Shown here: positions 48,582-58,885 of the stretch, piece after piece | Layout: the number at the start of each line of letters is the position of its first letter | Numbering within the stretch: position 1 is the stretch's first letter | Source: a virus | DNA length: 64,000 nucleotides | Virus record (IMG/VR): IMGVR_UViG_3300033148_000573 | Span: 21,061-85,060 of that record | Direction: 5' to 3' (one strand) | The notes under the pieces: generated by a model | What the model was told of the DNA's origin: nothing | The model's database searches: none | Seen by the model: the letters and a program-made list of their open reading frames with translations, nothing else | Made by a program: the position numbers and the translations under genes

Positions 48582-51572
48582 TTAAAATCTAGGGCAGTCT
48601 ACTGCACTAAAACAAAGAGTTGTTCCATCTTCCAGTCTTATCTGCATAATAGGAAATTTTTGTCCTTCCACAAAAAAGTCCATACTGGCAATTGCACTAG
48701 TTTTAAAGTCAAGTGAAACTGGAAAACTTGCACCATCTTTTCCGGCTGGCCCTTGCGGCCCTTGTGGTCCAGTTGCTCCTGTAGCACCTTTTGACCCTGC
48801 AGGGCCTTGTATTCCCTGTGGTCCTTGACTTCCCGTTGCACCTGTATTACCAGTAGGTCCTCTAGCACCAGTTGGTCCTTGACTACCAGTTGGTCCTTTA
48901 TCACCTTGTGGACCTTGCGGGCCTTGGCTACCTGTGGCTCCAGCTGCTCCGGTTGCACCTTTAGGTCCAGTAGGACCAGTTGCACCCCGTGCTCCATCAT
49001 TACCATCAGTACCATTAGTTCCTGCCGGTCCTTGAGCACCTGTATTTCCTTTAGCTCCAGCTGGTCCCTGGGCACCAGTAGCACCTTGTATACCCTGAAT
49101 ACCTTGAGACCCGGTGTCCCCTTTAGGTCCTTGTAGCCCAGTTGGTGAACCAACCCATTCACCTTTAACATTAATTACATCATTACCATTTATTCTAACG
49201 TATCCTACATCTGCAACTCCTTTAAGTTTTAAGTTACCTGAAGTAGTTAAAGACATAGCTCCATCAGTATTTGACTGACCTTCATATTTCCAAACCCATC
49301 CACGGTCTGCGTCATTATTCATTTGAAATACTGTAGCGTAGTCATTCAAATAACCATAGCTTTGACCAGATTGCATTCCTATACCATAAGTAGATGAGGT
49401 ACCCCAAAATCTATATTTACTTGGGTTATCACCTGAATTAGTATAATGATATGTCCCACCATTTGGTCCGGCTGGACCTTGTGAACCAGTATCACCTTTT
49501 GGACCTTGTGCACCAGTATCCCCCTTTGCTCCGGCTGCACCAGCTGCACCCGCTGGACCTCTTGCTCCAGTATCTCCCTTAGCTCCTGCGGCTCCCGGAT
49601 TACCTTGAATACCTTGTAAACCTTGAGGACCTCTGTCTCCAGTGTCACCCTTGGCACCCGCAGCTCCAGCGGCTCCTGCAGGTCCTCTTGCTCCTGTAGC
49701 TCCTGTATCACCTGTATCACCTTTTGCACCAGCTGATCCAGTTAATCCACGTATACCTTGTATACCTTGTGATCCTGTATCTCCCTTAACACCTTGAATA
49801 CCTTGAATACCTTGATCACCTTTAGGGCCTTGTGGTCCCGTATTAGTTGGCATTGTTACAGAGTTACCATCACTAATTGTAAGTGTTTGACCTACTACAG
49901 AAAGGGTTTGTTGATCTGCACAAATAGTAACAGTTCTTGATTCTTCATCAACTTCTACATTTGTTCCTTTACAACCTACTAAAGTTAAAGTATCATTATT
50001 GCTACCCGCTTTAATAAGACCTTTACCATTAGTTACGTTTTTAAATATATCTTGAGAAGAACCTCTATCTGTATTTGTAATAGTTATAGTACCTCCACTA
50101 GATGTAGAAGTCATTTCTGATTGTATACCACTACCTTGTGCTATTGTTACTGTTTCACCATTTGTAACAGTTGTACTTTCTGTTCCGTTTCCTTCTTTAA
50201 TAGTCCAAGAAGACATATTCCCAACTTGTGAGTTATCTACTTTTGTCCATGTTGTATTAGCAAATACAGCCCAATCACCTATTTGCCAATCTGTAATACC
50301 ATTTAAATTTGTACTACCTGCAACAGACACTATATAATAATCTCCTGATGTACCTACATTACTTGCAAGACTTGGTGAATTTGTACTAGCGTTCCATGTA
50401 CCTTCAAATTGTAATACTCCAGTTAAAGCATCATTAATAGCTTTTTGTATTTGAGCACCTGTTGCAAGATTGGAAGACGAAGAAGTTACAGCAGCAGTTT
50501 TTGGTGTTAGTGTTACTGATGTTGTACCAGTCTTAGTTAATGTATTTGTATTTCCAGATGCAACACTTGTTACACCTGAGCTTGAACTAGTACCTGCACC
50601 AATTAATGTTCTAACTTCTGCAGCACTAATTCCTGAATTAAGTGTAGGTGTAGTTCCATTTGAAAGTATTGCTGGTACACCACTATCTGTTACTTTTTTA
50701 GTATTATTTACAATAGCAGTTGCTTGTGTAGAAGTAATAGTTGTTGTATTACCTGCCATTGCAGTTGTTGCTGTTGTACCAATAACTAAGTTGGAAGAAC
50801 CAGTTCCTGCTCCTATAAGAGATCTTACCTCTGCTGCACTTATCCCTGTATTTAGAGTTGGACTTGTGCCATCAGATAATATTGCAGGTCTACCAGTATC
50901 TGGTAATGTATTAGTAATAGTTATAGTTCCACCACTACTTGTTGATGTCATCTCAGATGTAATACCTACACCCTGAGCAATAGTAAAAATCTCTCCATTA
51001 GATACTTTAGCTGTTTCGGTACCATTACCTTCTTTTATTGTCCAAGAGGTCATAGTTCCTGAACCAGTTCCAGCTCCAATTAATGTCCTTACTTCTGCTC
51101 CAGTTACTCCGGAGGCTAAAGTTGGTGTACCACCACCACTAAATATACCTGGCTCAGCATAAATAGTAGAACTATTAAATGCATTACTTCCATATGTATA
51201 TGTTTGATTTGTAGCACCACTAACGCTAAATGTAAGTGTGTTACCTGATTTAGTTATGCCATCAAGATAAAAGTTTGAAGCAGAGGTTAAATATCTACCA
51301 TCTAAATCTACTGTAAGATCTCCCAGACCTGAACGTGTTAATGTTAGAACTCCATTTGTTGTATTAAAACTTATACCTGATACATAGTTATTTGTACCTG
51401 TCTGATCATCAATCCATTTTACAGCTGTACCTGTAGTACTAAGAACTTGACCATTAGTACCAGCAGATCCACTACTATCTAATATTCTACCACCTGCCCC
51501 TAAAGAAACAGTAGTATCTACAGTGTTACCTTCTAAAGATAATAATCTTTGTGAGCCAGTTATTGTTGCCAT
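48582..51572 (-). CDS. 996-aa tail fibre with two collagen-like blocks
   Basis: The N-terminal half holds beta-rich phage-fibre repeats, including three copies of PTLxxGxxxAEVRxLIGAGT (about residues 147, 227 and 304) and two copies of a [10 protein letters not shown]...IAQG...EMTSTSSGG unit. Two Gly-X-Y blocks follow, about residues 575-705 and 809-949, separated by a ~100-residue non-collagen module (YHYTN...KGEWVGS). The C-terminal ~45 residues form a globular cap ([21 protein letters not shown]). Collagen-like triplets form trimeric rods in phage fibres, so this is probably a long trimeric fibre with a rigid shaft. It starts 1 bp after the 581-aa gene ends and is translated from the same transcript. 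Confidence 0.85.
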   Translation of the reverse strand: MATITGSQRLLSLEGNTVDTTVSLGAGGRILDSSGSAGTNGQVLSTTGTAVKWIDDQTGTNNYVSGISFNTTNGVLTLTRSGLGDLTVDLDGRYLTSASNFYLDGITKSGNTLTFSVSGATNQTYTYGSNAFNSSTIYAEPGIFSGGGTPTLASGVTGAEVRTLIGAGTGSGTMTSWTIKEGNGTETAKVSNGEIFTIAQGVGITSEMTSTSSGGTITITNTLPDTGRPAILSDGTSPTLNTGISAAEVRSLIGAGTGSSNLVIGTTATTAMAGNTTTITSTQATAIVNNTKKVTDSGVPAILSNGTTPTLNSGISAAEVRTLIGAGTSSSSGVTSVASGNTNTLTKTGTTSVTLTPKTAAVTSSSSNLATGAQIQKAINDALTGVLQFEGTWNASTNSPSLASNVGTSGDYYIVSVAGSTNLNGITDWQIGDWAVFANTTWTKVDNSQVGNMSSWTIKEGNGTESTTVTNGETVTIAQGSGIQSEMTSTSSGGTITITNTDRGSSQDIFKNVTNGKGLIKAGSNNDTLTLVGCKGTNVEVDEESRTVTICADQQTLSVVGQTLTISDGNSVTMPTNTGPQGPKGDQGIQGIQGVKGDTGSQGIQGIRGLTGSAGAKGDTGDTGATGARGPAGAAGAAGAKGDTGDRGPQGLQGIQGNPGAAGAKGDTGARGPAGAAGAAGAKGDTGAQGPKGDTGSQGPAGPNGGTYHYTNSGDNPSKYRFWGTSSTYGIGMQSGQSYGYLNDYATVFQMNNDADRGWVWKYEGQSNTDGAMSLTTSGNLKLKGVADVGYVRINGNDVINVKGEWVGSPTGLQGPKGDTGSQGIQGIQGATGAQGPAGAKGNTGAQGPAGTNGTDGNDGARGATGPTGPKGATGAAGATGSQGPQGPQGDKGPTGSQGPTGARGPTGNTGATGSQGPQGIQGPAGSKGATGATGPQGPQGPAGKDGASFPVSLDFKTSAIASMDFFVEGQKFPIMQIRLEDGTTLCFSAVDCPRF
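48725..49145 (-). repeat. Collagen-like Gly-X-Y repeat, distal block
   Basis: This codes residues ~809-949 of the 996-aa fibre, almost uninterrupted Gly-X-Y with frequent GPQGP, GATGA and GSQGP units. The DNA is a degenerate 9-bp periodic repeat and is open in a second frame on the same strand. Confidence 0.85.
49455..49850 (-). repeat. Collagen-like Gly-X-Y repeat, proximal block
   Basis: This codes residues ~575-705 of the 996-aa fibre. The unit [19 protein letters not shown] occurs twice, indicating internal duplication. It ends at a ~100-residue non-collagen module. Confidence 0.85.
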
Positions 51573-51573
51573 A

Positions 51574-53319
51574 TTATTTCTTTTTTCCTCTTAATTTAAA
51601 CTTAGTCATTTTTTGTTTAATAGCAGGATCCATTTCTGATGCATACTTAGTTCCACACATCATAAAATCTTCTGAATCACTCATCTTATATGCATTTCTA
51701 GATATGTCACCTGATGCAGATAATTTTAACAAAAGTTTATTTCCTGGTTTTGAAAACGTATGTTCTCCAGTATCAGTACCGGAATATACTTCCCATGTTG
51801 CTCCATCATCATTAGACACATAATAACCCAATGTACAACCATTAGGAATAAAATAATCTACTCTATTCCAAAAAACAAAATCAACAGAAGCTGAGTTATC
51901 TAATATATAAGGTCCATATACTATTTCCCAATTAGGTATAAAATGATTAGCATATTTTGCATCCCATATTCTAAAACCATGTCCATCATATCCATAACCC
52001 ATCTGAATCCACCATTCTACACCGCCTGTAGAATACATTCTAGTAATGTTACATCCATAATCAGCTCTATAAGATCTTCCTCTTCCACCAGTTGTTGTAT
52101 CTTCAACAACTGTATCATGTCTACGTAAAGCAACATATCTATCATTATCTTGATCTAAGAATCCTGATATCATAGCTCCACCTCTATCTGCTGCAGTAGG
52201 AATAAAATTAGGATGACCTACCATTCTATCAGTTGGTTTACCACCTTGAGCATCTTGATACTTTACTCCAGCTCTAAATAAAATACCATAGTTATTACCT
52301 GGATTAGTAGCACCTTCATATGTAATTTGCAAAACAGTGGCTTTATTACCAGTAAAACATGGAGTCACATCAAGTTTAGTATGTCTACCAGACGCACCAA
52401 CCCAAAATATATTAGGTTCATTTATTGGATCGGGTATAAACCATCCTTGTTCATAACCATCATCTCCCTGACCTATATCTCCCATATCTACATAAACTGA
52501 TTTAGGTTTGGCTGTAGATGCATCTAATATTAGAGAAAAGTTTGCATTATGGTAATAAGCATATAATATTCTGTCATTAATTTCATCATACATAATCCAA
52601 CCTCTGTATCCATTTCTATCTACAGGTTCGGAGCCTTCAAACATTATATTTCCTGCTGTGGCATCCATATATAATCTTTCTTCAACACCAGTTTTCATGT
52701 TTCTACGCATACATCTTTTATAATGTCTTGCATCATAGTCACTTGCATATGCCCATTCTCCTGCTGCACACAAGCCTCCTACATAATATAGACCTGTGCT
52801 TTCTACATAACCTCCACCAGTATCTTGTGATCCTATATATATTTGAGGATTACTGTGTGTTGGTCTTGGATCTTTAACAAAGGTTGATCCTCCATTCATA
52901 AGACCACTGTAGTCAAATGTAGTATAGCCATTAACATTATAAGTCATAACTACACCTTTCTTGTTTATTTTATCAATACAAATAGATTGTATATGGTTGT
53001 ATGTAGATGTTGTATCTCTCCATAAAAAGTTACTGTCAAAAAATAACCTTGTCATAGTACCATCATCATTTAGTCTACGTACAGCAAAACCATCACCCCA
53101 ACCAACTGTAAAAAGTAAGTCACCATCTATTTCAAAAGCAGTTGTATAACCAATAAGTCTGTCACCACCATCATATTCACCACTACCAGAAGACACAGTA
53201 ACATTACTCATACCTCTTTTAGTTACAGGTACAATAGCTACTTGCCCACCATAATTATTAGAGGCACATCCTACAATGGATTTTATATCACTTTTACTTA
53301 CGTTAGTTGCTTTAAACAT
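51574..53319 (-). CDS. 581-aa beta-rich virion protein, possibly propeller-like
   Basis: It begins [14 protein letters not shown]. The middle consists of repeating beta-rich stretches with Trp/Tyr and Gly ([51 protein letters not shown]), a pattern like beta-propeller blades. The C-terminal part has a carbohydrate-domain-like look ([17 protein letters not shown]) and ends with a basic tail. It starts inside the end of the 60-aa gene (22-bp overlap) and lies between fibre genes, so a receptor-binding or fibre-associated role is likely. The fold is a guess by eye; no enzyme motif was found. Confidence 0.7.
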   Translation of the reverse strand: MFKATNVSKSDIKSIVGCASNNYGGQVAIVPVTKRGMSNVTVSSGSGEYDGGDRLIGYTTAFEIDGDLLFTVGWGDGFAVRRLNDDGTMTRLFFDSNFLWRDTTSTYNHIQSICIDKINKKGVVMTYNVNGYTTFDYSGLMNGGSTFVKDPRPTHSNPQIYIGSQDTGGGYVESTGLYYVGGLCAAGEWAYASDYDARHYKRCMRRNMKTGVEERLYMDATAGNIMFEGSEPVDRNGYRGWIMYDEINDRILYAYYHNANFSLILDASTAKPKSVYVDMGDIGQGDDGYEQGWFIPDPINEPNIFWVGASGRHTKLDVTPCFTGNKATVLQITYEGATNPGNNYGILFRAGVKYQDAQGGKPTDRMVGHPNFIPTAADRGGAMISGFLDQDNDRYVALRRHDTVVEDTTTGGRGRSYRADYGCNITRMYSTGGVEWWIQMGYGYDGHGFRIWDAKYANHFIPNWEIVYGPYILDNSASVDFVFWNRVDYFIPNGCTLGYYVSNDDGATWEVYSGTDTGEHTFSKPGNKLLLKLSASGDISRNAYKMSDSEDFMMCGTKYASEMDPAIKQKMTKFKLRGKKK

Positions 53320-53480
53320 TCTTGTATTTCAAATTGTAACATTTTAATCATACTATCATTAGAACCTGCTGGAGCTACATTTACCATGTTTAACTCTTCA
53401 GCCAATGCTTCTTCAAATTCAGCTAGACAATCTAACCAATATTGTCTGTCATCTGTTATTTCAGTTCCTCTTTCTGACAT
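53298..53480 (-). CDS. 60-aa small helical protein overlapping the 581-aa gene
   Basis: It starts MSERGTEITDDRQYW, one base after the stop of the 497-aa gene, and ends inside the next gene with a 22-bp overlap. It is an acidic helical protein (LAEFEEALAEELNMVN ... [11 protein letters not shown]). The stop-start spacing and the overlap fit a real, translationally coupled gene in this compact operon. It is possibly a fibre chaperone or adaptor; this is not supported beyond position. Confidence 0.65.
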   Translation of the reverse strand: MSERGTEITDDRQYWLDCLAEFEEALAEELNMVNVAPAGSNDSMIKMLQFEIQECLKQLT

Positions 53481-53481
53481 C

Positions 53482-54975
53482 TTATGTTGTTATTACTTCT
53501 ACCCAAAACTGGTGAAAATTCCTACTTGCTCCTACACTATGCATATAAGATGAATTCATTCCGCTATAAACCAATGACGCATTAGATCTTGATAATGCAC
53601 CTTGAGTTGTTGCTGAATCCATGTATATTTCTATGTGGTCTATAAATCTTGACAAAGGCAAATCATATTGAACATAATATGCAGAAGGTAATTCTATTAC
53701 TGACATATTAATAACAGACAACGCACCTGCTGTATAAACTTGACTTACTAATGAAGGACTTGAATATACACCTTCTTTAACGGCATATATTCTATATGAC
53801 ATTGTACCACTAGTATTAAATGTAGTATCCACAATAGTCATTGTGCCAGAAAAATCATCTATTGGTACTTGACCTATAATACCAAAGTCTGCACCATCAT
53901 CTGATGACCAAACTTGATAGTAATCTATATTATTTGAACTTGATTTACCAAATACAACCTCTATTGTTTGACCAACCACTGAAGCTGATACATTAGTAGG
54001 AGCACCTGGAGCTGCAGGTCTATGATTGCTTATAGCATTATCTACATATGTTTTATTTGTTGCATCTGTACCAGATGAAACTGTATCTACCCCTTGTATT
54101 CTACCAGTTCCCCCAAGGGTAATATTACCACCAGAAACTGTTATATTATTAGCAAAAGTAGAATTACCACTTGAATCATTTATTGTTGATGTTTTTCTAC
54201 CTGCCCAGCTACTACTCCAATTATCAGGGGAAGAGTTTATCTGTATTCCTGCTTGATTAGTTCTTAATCCATCTGCATTACTAAAATCAGCTCTACTTGA
54301 AAATGTTTTTACATCACCAATAGTTTGTGCACCTGAAGTTCTTACTACTGTGCTATCTAATTGAATAGTACCTGTACTTGTTATAGTACCTCCTGTAATA
54401 CCATTTGTTGTAGCTATAGATGTTACACCTGAGCTTGTAGCATATCTTCCGTCAAGATCAACCGTTACTGCACTAAGACCTGATCTATTAAGTGTTAATA
54501 CACCATTACTTGTATCAAAAGATGCAGAACTTAAATAATAGTTTGTTGTTGTATCCTTAGATGTAATCTCAATAGTATCTGTACTTGCATCAGTCTTTAT
54601 TGTAATATTACTACCTGCTTTAAATGTAAGTGTATCATTATTATTATCTGCAACAATGTTAGATTGACCAGCTGCTGCAATATTTTTAAATATGTTTTGA
54701 GCTGAACCTCTATCACTATTTGATAAGGTTATTGTACCACTTGATGTTATTGTACCTGTACCAGATAAACCATTAGAACCTGTAACAGTAACTGAAGTCA
54801 CAGTCCCTGTTCCTGAACCTGCACCAATATCTGATAAAAGTTGAGCTTTAGTTCTGTACTTCAATCCTGAACCATCCCATACTAATATACCAGTATATGT
54901 ACTGTTATCATTCGCTATACTAGTTACAGTACATGATCCGTCTATTTCTATTGAAGATAAAAAACTTATAGCCAT
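53482..54975 (-). CDS. 497-aa tail fibre protein
   Basis: It starts MAISFLSSIEIDGSC. The N-terminal half shares modules with the 996-aa fibre: [26 protein letters not shown] and SDRGSAQNIFKNIAA...NNNDTLTF. The centre has typical fibre text (DGLRTNQAGIQINS, NITLGGTGRIQGVDTV, TDATNKTYVDNAIS). The C-terminal ~180 residues are Fn3-like (PGAPTNVSASVVGQTIEVVFGKSS, YQVWSSDDGADF), probably the distal recognition part. A terminator and a TGTATATT element lie in the 97-bp spacer upstream, so this gene starts a new transcript that continues through the 60-, 581-, 996-, 149- and 86-aa genes. Confidence 0.8.
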   Translation of the reverse strand: MAISFLSSIEIDGSCTVTSIANDNSTYTGILVWDGSGLKYRTKAQLLSDIGAGSGTGTVTSVTVTGSNGLSGTGTITSSGTITLSNSDRGSAQNIFKNIAAAGQSNIVADNNNDTLTFKAGSNITIKTDASTDTIEITSKDTTTNYYLSSASFDTSNGVLTLNRSGLSAVTVDLDGRYATSSGVTSIATTNGITGGTITSTGTIQLDSTVVRTSGAQTIGDVKTFSSRADFSNADGLRTNQAGIQINSSPDNWSSSWAGRKTSTINDSSGNSTFANNITVSGGNITLGGTGRIQGVDTVSSGTDATNKTYVDNAISNHRPAAPGAPTNVSASVVGQTIEVVFGKSSSNNIDYYQVWSSDDGADFGIIGQVPIDDFSGTMTIVDTTFNTSGTMSYRIYAVKEGVYSSPSLVSQVYTAGALSVINMSVIELPSAYYVQYDLPLSRFIDHIEIYMDSATTQGALSRSNASLVYSGMNSSYMHSVGASRNFHQFWVEVITT

Positions 54976-54990
54976 GACATTTTATTCTTT

Positions 54991-55010
54991 GTTTGCAATA
55001 TACATATTTT
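54991..55010 (-). promoter_or_regulatory. Candidate promoter upstream of 497-aa fibre gene
   Basis: The minus strand reads AAAATATGTATATTGCAAAC, which contains the shared TGTATATT core, directly after a terminator and about 15-35 bases before the start. Confidence 0.35.
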
Positions 55011-55060
55011 AAAAAAAAGGGGAAACACTAAATTCTAGATTTAAATGCTCCCCCTTTAAA
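55011..55060 (-). terminator. Intrinsic terminator after 801-aa gene
   Basis: On the minus strand AAAGGGG pairs with CCCCTTT around a long AT-rich loop that can form a further TAAAT/ATTTA pairing. A run of eight T follows. Confidence 0.75.
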
Positions 55061-55072
55061 TTCTACTTTTTA

Positions 55073-57478
55073 TTATCCTACAAGCTGCATTACTACTGTA
55101 ATGTTATTTGCACCTAAATTAGAAGATGCAGTAAATGTTACAGTTCCTGTAGCTGTATTCGCAACAACATCCATAAATACTTGATTTCCTTTAGAATCAT
55201 AAGTTTGAATAATCCAAGGTCCATTAGCTAATCCATGAACACCAGTAGCAATACTAAAGGTGTTTGTAGTAGTTGCTGGATAAGTACCTGTGTATGATCT
55301 TTTAGATTGAGCACTTGCCAATGTTGCTGGAGTTACATATCTAAATGTATCTGTTCCCGCATCTACTTCAGCTTGTGTTGCTATCTCTGTAACACCAACT
55401 GATCCTGTTGCAGCATTAGGCAATGTTCTTTTACTCATTGATGTAATAACACCATCAGTAACATTAATTTGATCTACAACGTCTACATCACTTGTATCAA
55501 GATCTGTACTAGTACCAATCTGTTTGTTAAATGTACTTGCTAATTGTGCATCACTAATTCCACCTGCTTTAACAGTAATAAATCCAGTTGCTGTACCAGC
55601 AAAAGTTGCACTACTAAATCCAGCAACACCTTTTTCAGTTGCTCCATCTGTAGCACCTACTCCTGCAATGTTTTGATCTTGAATAACAATAGCATAATCT
55701 GAAGCTGGAGGATTAGAACTTGCTGCAATTGCTTGATTAGCATAAATTGTATCTCCAACCTCTACATCTACAGTACTTCCATTAAATGATATAGTACCAT
55801 CTTTAGTAACAACAAAGAAATCCCCGGTTGTTAGTGCAATGTTACTTGCTCCTGCTATTGCTGGTGAGTTTGCTGATGCATCATATCCACCTTGGAATAC
55901 ACCAACTCCGGCTACAAGTGCTTGCACTTGCCCTAAGTTAACTGCATCTTTTGATGCTGTACCATTTGCTAAAGTTGTAAGTTTGAAATTTCCAAAACTT
56001 AAATCAGCAGAAGGTGCATCAAATACAGATAATGAAACTTTACCAAGCGGTTGTTTAACTGTTTCTCCTTTACCACTTGCTGCATCTTGTATTAATATAA
56101 GGTCATCAGTCAGTGGAACTTGTGCCATTAATGGAGCATCTTCTATAAGACCAGTTATACCATAATCAACTTCAACTGTACCTGTAGATGTTATTGTTCC
56201 ACCTTTAAGACCTGCTCCTGTAGCAACACTTTTTACTGTACCAGTTGTATAAGTACCTAAAGTTAAATCACCAAGTATTACTTGACTTGATGAACCTGCT
56301 CCTGCAATGTTTATTGTACCTGAAGTAGTAATTGGTCCACCTGTAATTGTTAATGCATTACCTGTTTCTGTTATTTCAATACTTGTTACACCTGAACCAG
56401 AATCATTAACCCACTCTACTACACCTGTTGAAGAAACAGCAAGTCTTTGCCCATTTCCACCAATTGCTAATGTAGCTAATGAATTTGCACCGTCTGCAAA
56501 TAATATATCTCCTTTGGTATATGATGCTAATCCTGTACCTCCATTTACTACGTTTAATGTACCAGCTAAAGTAATTGTTCCACTACTTGTAATTGGACCA
56601 CCACTTGTTGTTAAACCAGTAAGTCCACCACTAACATCAACAGAAGTTACAGAACCTGCACCTGCATTAATATAAGTTGCTACTTGAGATAAGTTTGCAA
56701 ATTTAGCATTGCTATCTGAATCATCAGAAAATAAAACTTTATCATCCGCAAGTAAAGTAACAGCTGTTCCATCAGCAGCTGCTAATACAACGTTATCTGT
56801 TCCTGCATAATCTACTGCTAGTGTTCCTGCTGCAGTAATTGCACCACCTGTTAAACCTGCTCCAGATCCTACAGAAGTAACTGTACCATCTTTACCAAAA
56901 CCTGGCATTTTATTAAGAGGGGTCTTGTAGATATTATTATCGTCTGCAGCTGAAAACCATAGATAATCTTCTGATTTAATAACTGAATCACCAGCTGTTA
57001 AGATTGCATTATCTACACCGTTATAATCAATATTTACAGTTGGGTTTACAGTTGACGTACCTGTAATACTAATTCCTTTACCTTCACTTACATCTGTTAC
57101 TGTACCAACGTATTGATCAGCTGAATTAATAGTGAATGTAGAACCGGCACGTGTTACTGTAGTTGTACCAGAACCTGTATATACTATTGAATCAGTACTA
57201 GCTGGATTTGAAGCAACTAAATTTAATGTTGCTGTTCCGTTACCAGATCCTGTTGCTGTTAAGTCATAAGTTGTGTTACCATCTGTACCTGTTGTTATAT
57301 CTACCCAAGCAGAACCATCATATAATTTTAGTTTATTTGTACTAGAGTTATAATAGATTTTACCTGCAATTCCTGACGGGTCAGCGCCAAGAGGCTGAAT
57401 AATAACATTTTGTATTTGGTTATTATTCAGGTTTAAATTTCCTTGGACATCTAGTCCTGTTAAAAATTGTACTGCCAT
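55073..57478 (-). CDS. 801-aa tail fibre protein
   Basis: It starts MAVQFLTGLDVQGNLNLNNN, with NQIQNVIIQPLG and KIYYNSSTNKLKLYDGSAW, a common N-terminal text of phage fibres and of proteins with repeated beta modules. It is low in Cys, Met and His, and rich in Gly, Thr, Ser, Val and Ala, with repeated GxGLTGG, TSxGTIxxAG and VxVDYG units. The C-terminal region (SVGVTEIATQAEVDAGTDTF) is typical of fibre or tail-tip proteins. It ends before a terminator at 55011-55060. It is very probably a trimeric fibre or spike; attachment point and receptor are unknown. Confidence 0.8.
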   Translation of the reverse strand: MAVQFLTGLDVQGNLNLNNNQIQNVIIQPLGADPSGIAGKIYYNSSTNKLKLYDGSAWVDITTGTDGNTTYDLTATGSGNGTATLNLVASNPASTDSIVYTGSGTTTVTRAGSTFTINSADQYVGTVTDVSEGKGISITGTSTVNPTVNIDYNGVDNAILTAGDSVIKSEDYLWFSAADDNNIYKTPLNKMPGFGKDGTVTSVGSGAGLTGGAITAAGTLAVDYAGTDNVVLAAADGTAVTLLADDKVLFSDDSDSNAKFANLSQVATYINAGAGSVTSVDVSGGLTGLTTSGGPITSSGTITLAGTLNVVNGGTGLASYTKGDILFADGANSLATLAIGGNGQRLAVSSTGVVEWVNDSGSGVTSIEITETGNALTITGGPITTSGTINIAGAGSSSQVILGDLTLGTYTTGTVKSVATGAGLKGGTITSTGTVEVDYGITGLIEDAPLMAQVPLTDDLILIQDAASGKGETVKQPLGKVSLSVFDAPSADLSFGNFKLTTLANGTASKDAVNLGQVQALVAGVGVFQGGYDASANSPAIAGASNIALTTGDFFVVTKDGTISFNGSTVDVEVGDTIYANQAIAASSNPPASDYAIVIQDQNIAGVGATDGATEKGVAGFSSATFAGTATGFITVKAGGISDAQLASTFNKQIGTSTDLDTSDVDVVDQINVTDGVITSMSKRTLPNAATGSVGVTEIATQAEVDAGTDTFRYVTPATLASAQSKRSYTGTYPATTTNTFSIATGVHGLANGPWIIQTYDSKGNQVFMDVVANTATGTVTFTASSNLGANNITVVMQLVG

Positions 57479-57512
57479 TTTGTTTTATTTATTTGTTATT
57501 TATTTTAGTTAT

Positions 57513-58055
57513 TTAATTTAAAAAGACGCACCCTGAAAAAGAGGCTGCAAATGTTATTCTTAATTGTTGTGAACTTATATATTCTACATTACCTACTACT
57601 ACTGTATTTCCACTATCTATTACTGTAACAGAAGGATACTCTCCTAAATTATGTGTAACAGTCCAAACAGATGAAGCTACTTCAAAACATTCCGTATATG
57701 TACCTTGGTCTGCTACTACACCTTCTAAATCAAGAACTGTACAAACACTACTTGGTGTTTCAGGACAACTCATGCTGGCCTTTAAATTTATTTCTGCTAA
57801 TGGTTCAACAAATACACCTGGTGTTTCTGTTGCTGCTATAACTTTATTACTAGCTGAATTCTGCCAATCACATAAATCTTTTCTTAATACTGCTAATTCC
57901 ATATCAGTATAACAACAAGCATCTATTCCAAATCTAATAGACTGAAAATTTGCATATACTTGTTTAGCAAAAGTTTGTTCAACTTTTATTCTTTTAAGTA
58001 ATGCAAGTTCTTTTGCCTTTTCACTATTAGAGAATGATCTTATTGCTTTACCCAT
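57513..58055 (-). CDS. 180-aa structural protein, N-terminal helix plus beta domain
   Basis: It starts MGKAIRSFSNSEKAKEL one base after the stop of the 59-aa zinc-ribbon gene. The first ~75 residues are helical (LLKRIKVEQTFAKQVYANFQS, split here). Residues ~115-180 are beta-rich: VWTVTHNLGEYPSVTVIDSGN and VEYISSQQLRITFAASFSG, a small domain common at the end of phage tail and fibre proteins. It may be a fibre-attachment or baseplate-type protein. It is followed by the 801-aa fibre gene after 34 bp. Confidence 0.65.
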   Translation of the reverse strand: MGKAIRSFSNSEKAKELALLKRIKVEQTFAKQVYANFQSIRFGIDACCYTDMELAVLRKDLCDWQNSASNKVIAATETPGVFVEPLAEINLKASMSCPETPSSVCTVLDLEGVVADQGTYTECFEVASSVWTVTHNLGEYPSVTVIDSGNTVVVGNVEYISSQQLRITFAASFSGCVFLN

Positions 58056-58056
58056 G

Positions 58057-58236
58057 TTATTTATTTCTTAAATCTTGTATCTGCTGTCTAGCTAATTCTC
58101 TATTCAAATTACTTGATGTAGAAACATCAGCATCAACTTTTGCTTTACATTGCTTGCATACTATTACTCCATTACCTAATGAAGCTTTTTGACATCCGCA
58201 AGTAAATTGCTTATTACAGTGTGCACAATTTGCCAT
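58057..58236 (-). CDS. 59-aa zinc-ribbon protein
   Basis: Reading the minus strand from ATG at 58234-58236 to TAA at 58057-58059 gives a 59-residue protein. Cys at positions 4, 7, 27 and 30 (CAHC and CKQC) form two CxxC knuckles 19 residues apart, a zinc-ribbon arrangement; two further Cys (13, 15) sit between them in CGC. Residues ~35-59 form a helical tail (NLNRELARQQIQDLRNK). The A-rich leader fits the other genes here. It fills an otherwise empty 194-bp gap and is coupled to the 180-aa gene by a 1-bp spacing. Role unknown; a small assembly or nucleic-acid-binding protein is possible. Confidence 0.75.
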   Translation of the reverse strand: MANCAHCNKQFTCGCQKASLGNGVIVCKQCKAKVDADVSTSSNLNRELARQQIQDLRNK

Positions 58237-58249
58237 TTTTTTTTTGGTT

Positions 58250-58825
58250 TTAAATTAAATATTGAGAACTTGATCCGCAGTTTCCTGATGGACAAGCTAT
58301 TTTATTTAGTCTATTTTTAGCATAATTATATAATTGCATTCCATGTGCTGCAGATTGACAATATTCTACATTAGCAACAGCCGCATCAATTACTGTTCTT
58401 ATATAACTCATTTCTGCTAACAATGATTGTTTTTCTGAATCTGGTTGGCATGCTTGCACTTCTAAATCACATAGTACTTCATAATAAGTAGTAAGTAATC
58501 TAGTTACTCTAAGATGATTGTATTCTACATATACTTTAGAGTTTGGTGATACACTATATTTAATAATATAAACACCATCTGGAATTTTTTCCTGTGTTGT
58601 ACCACAGTCTGATTTTTGTATTGCCAGTGTACAAGCTGTAAGACACATATCAAAATCTTTGTCAACTTTTATAAGTACTGGTACAGAAAAACCTGGAAGA
58701 GTGATTAATAATTCTTCACAATCTACAGCAAGTTCTGAACTGTATTGACTTGTATCTTTAATACACAATAAATCACAGTTAGATACTGTGGGTATTTCTA
58801 AACTTAATATATGTTTGCTTGCCAT
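58250..58825 (-). CDS. 191-aa Cys-containing structural protein
   Basis: It starts MASKHILSLEIPTVSNCDL. The N-terminal ~100 residues look like a beta-sandwich with Cys at regular places (NCDLLCIKDTSQY, FDMCLTACTLAI, KSDCGTTQEKI) and end VYVEYNHLRVTRLLTTYYEV. The C-terminal part is helical (LLAEMSYIRTVIDAAVAN) and ends in a CPSGNCGSSSQ tail. I recall similar proteins in aquatic crAss-like phage clusters, without a function. It is the first gene after the terminator that follows the 401-aa gene and has a TGTATATT promoter candidate about 36 bp upstream. Confidence 0.65.
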   Translation of the reverse strand: MASKHILSLEIPTVSNCDLLCIKDTSQYSSELAVDCEELLITLPGFSVPVLIKVDKDFDMCLTACTLAIQKSDCGTTQEKIPDGVYIIKYSVSPNSKVYVEYNHLRVTRLLTTYYEVLCDLEVQACQPDSEKQSLLAEMSYIRTVIDAAVANVEYCQSAAHGMQLYNYAKNRLNKIACPSGNCGSSSQYLI

Positions 58826-58840
58826 TTTTTAGTACTTTAT

Positions 58841-58866
58841 TACACTATATAGATAATATACAAAAA
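58841..58866 (-). promoter_or_regulatory. Candidate late promoter upstream of 191-aa gene (TGTATATT element)
   Basis: The minus strand reads TTTTTTGTATATTATC followed by TATATAGTGTA. It lies just downstream of the terminator and shares its core with the sites upstream of the 401-, 748-, 933- and 497-aa genes. Confidence 0.45.
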
Positions 58867-58885
58867 ATTACAGACAATATAAAAT

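Noticed and set aside
48638-49729. Two further minus-strand open frames (177 and 116 codons) over the collagen region
   Set aside because: They exist because Gly-X-Y codons also give open text one frame over; Leu/Val/Gln-rich, no start context. Artefacts of the repeat.
48725-49850. Possible CRISPR array in the periodic region
   Set aside because: The periodicity is short (9 bp, codon-linked), without regular repeats and unique spacers; it is collagen coding sequence.
50470-50976. 168-codon plus-strand open frame opposite the 996-aa fibre
   Set aside because: It is a Val/Pro-rich mirror of Thr/Gly-rich fibre repeats on the other strand, with no motif and no leader; antisense shadow.
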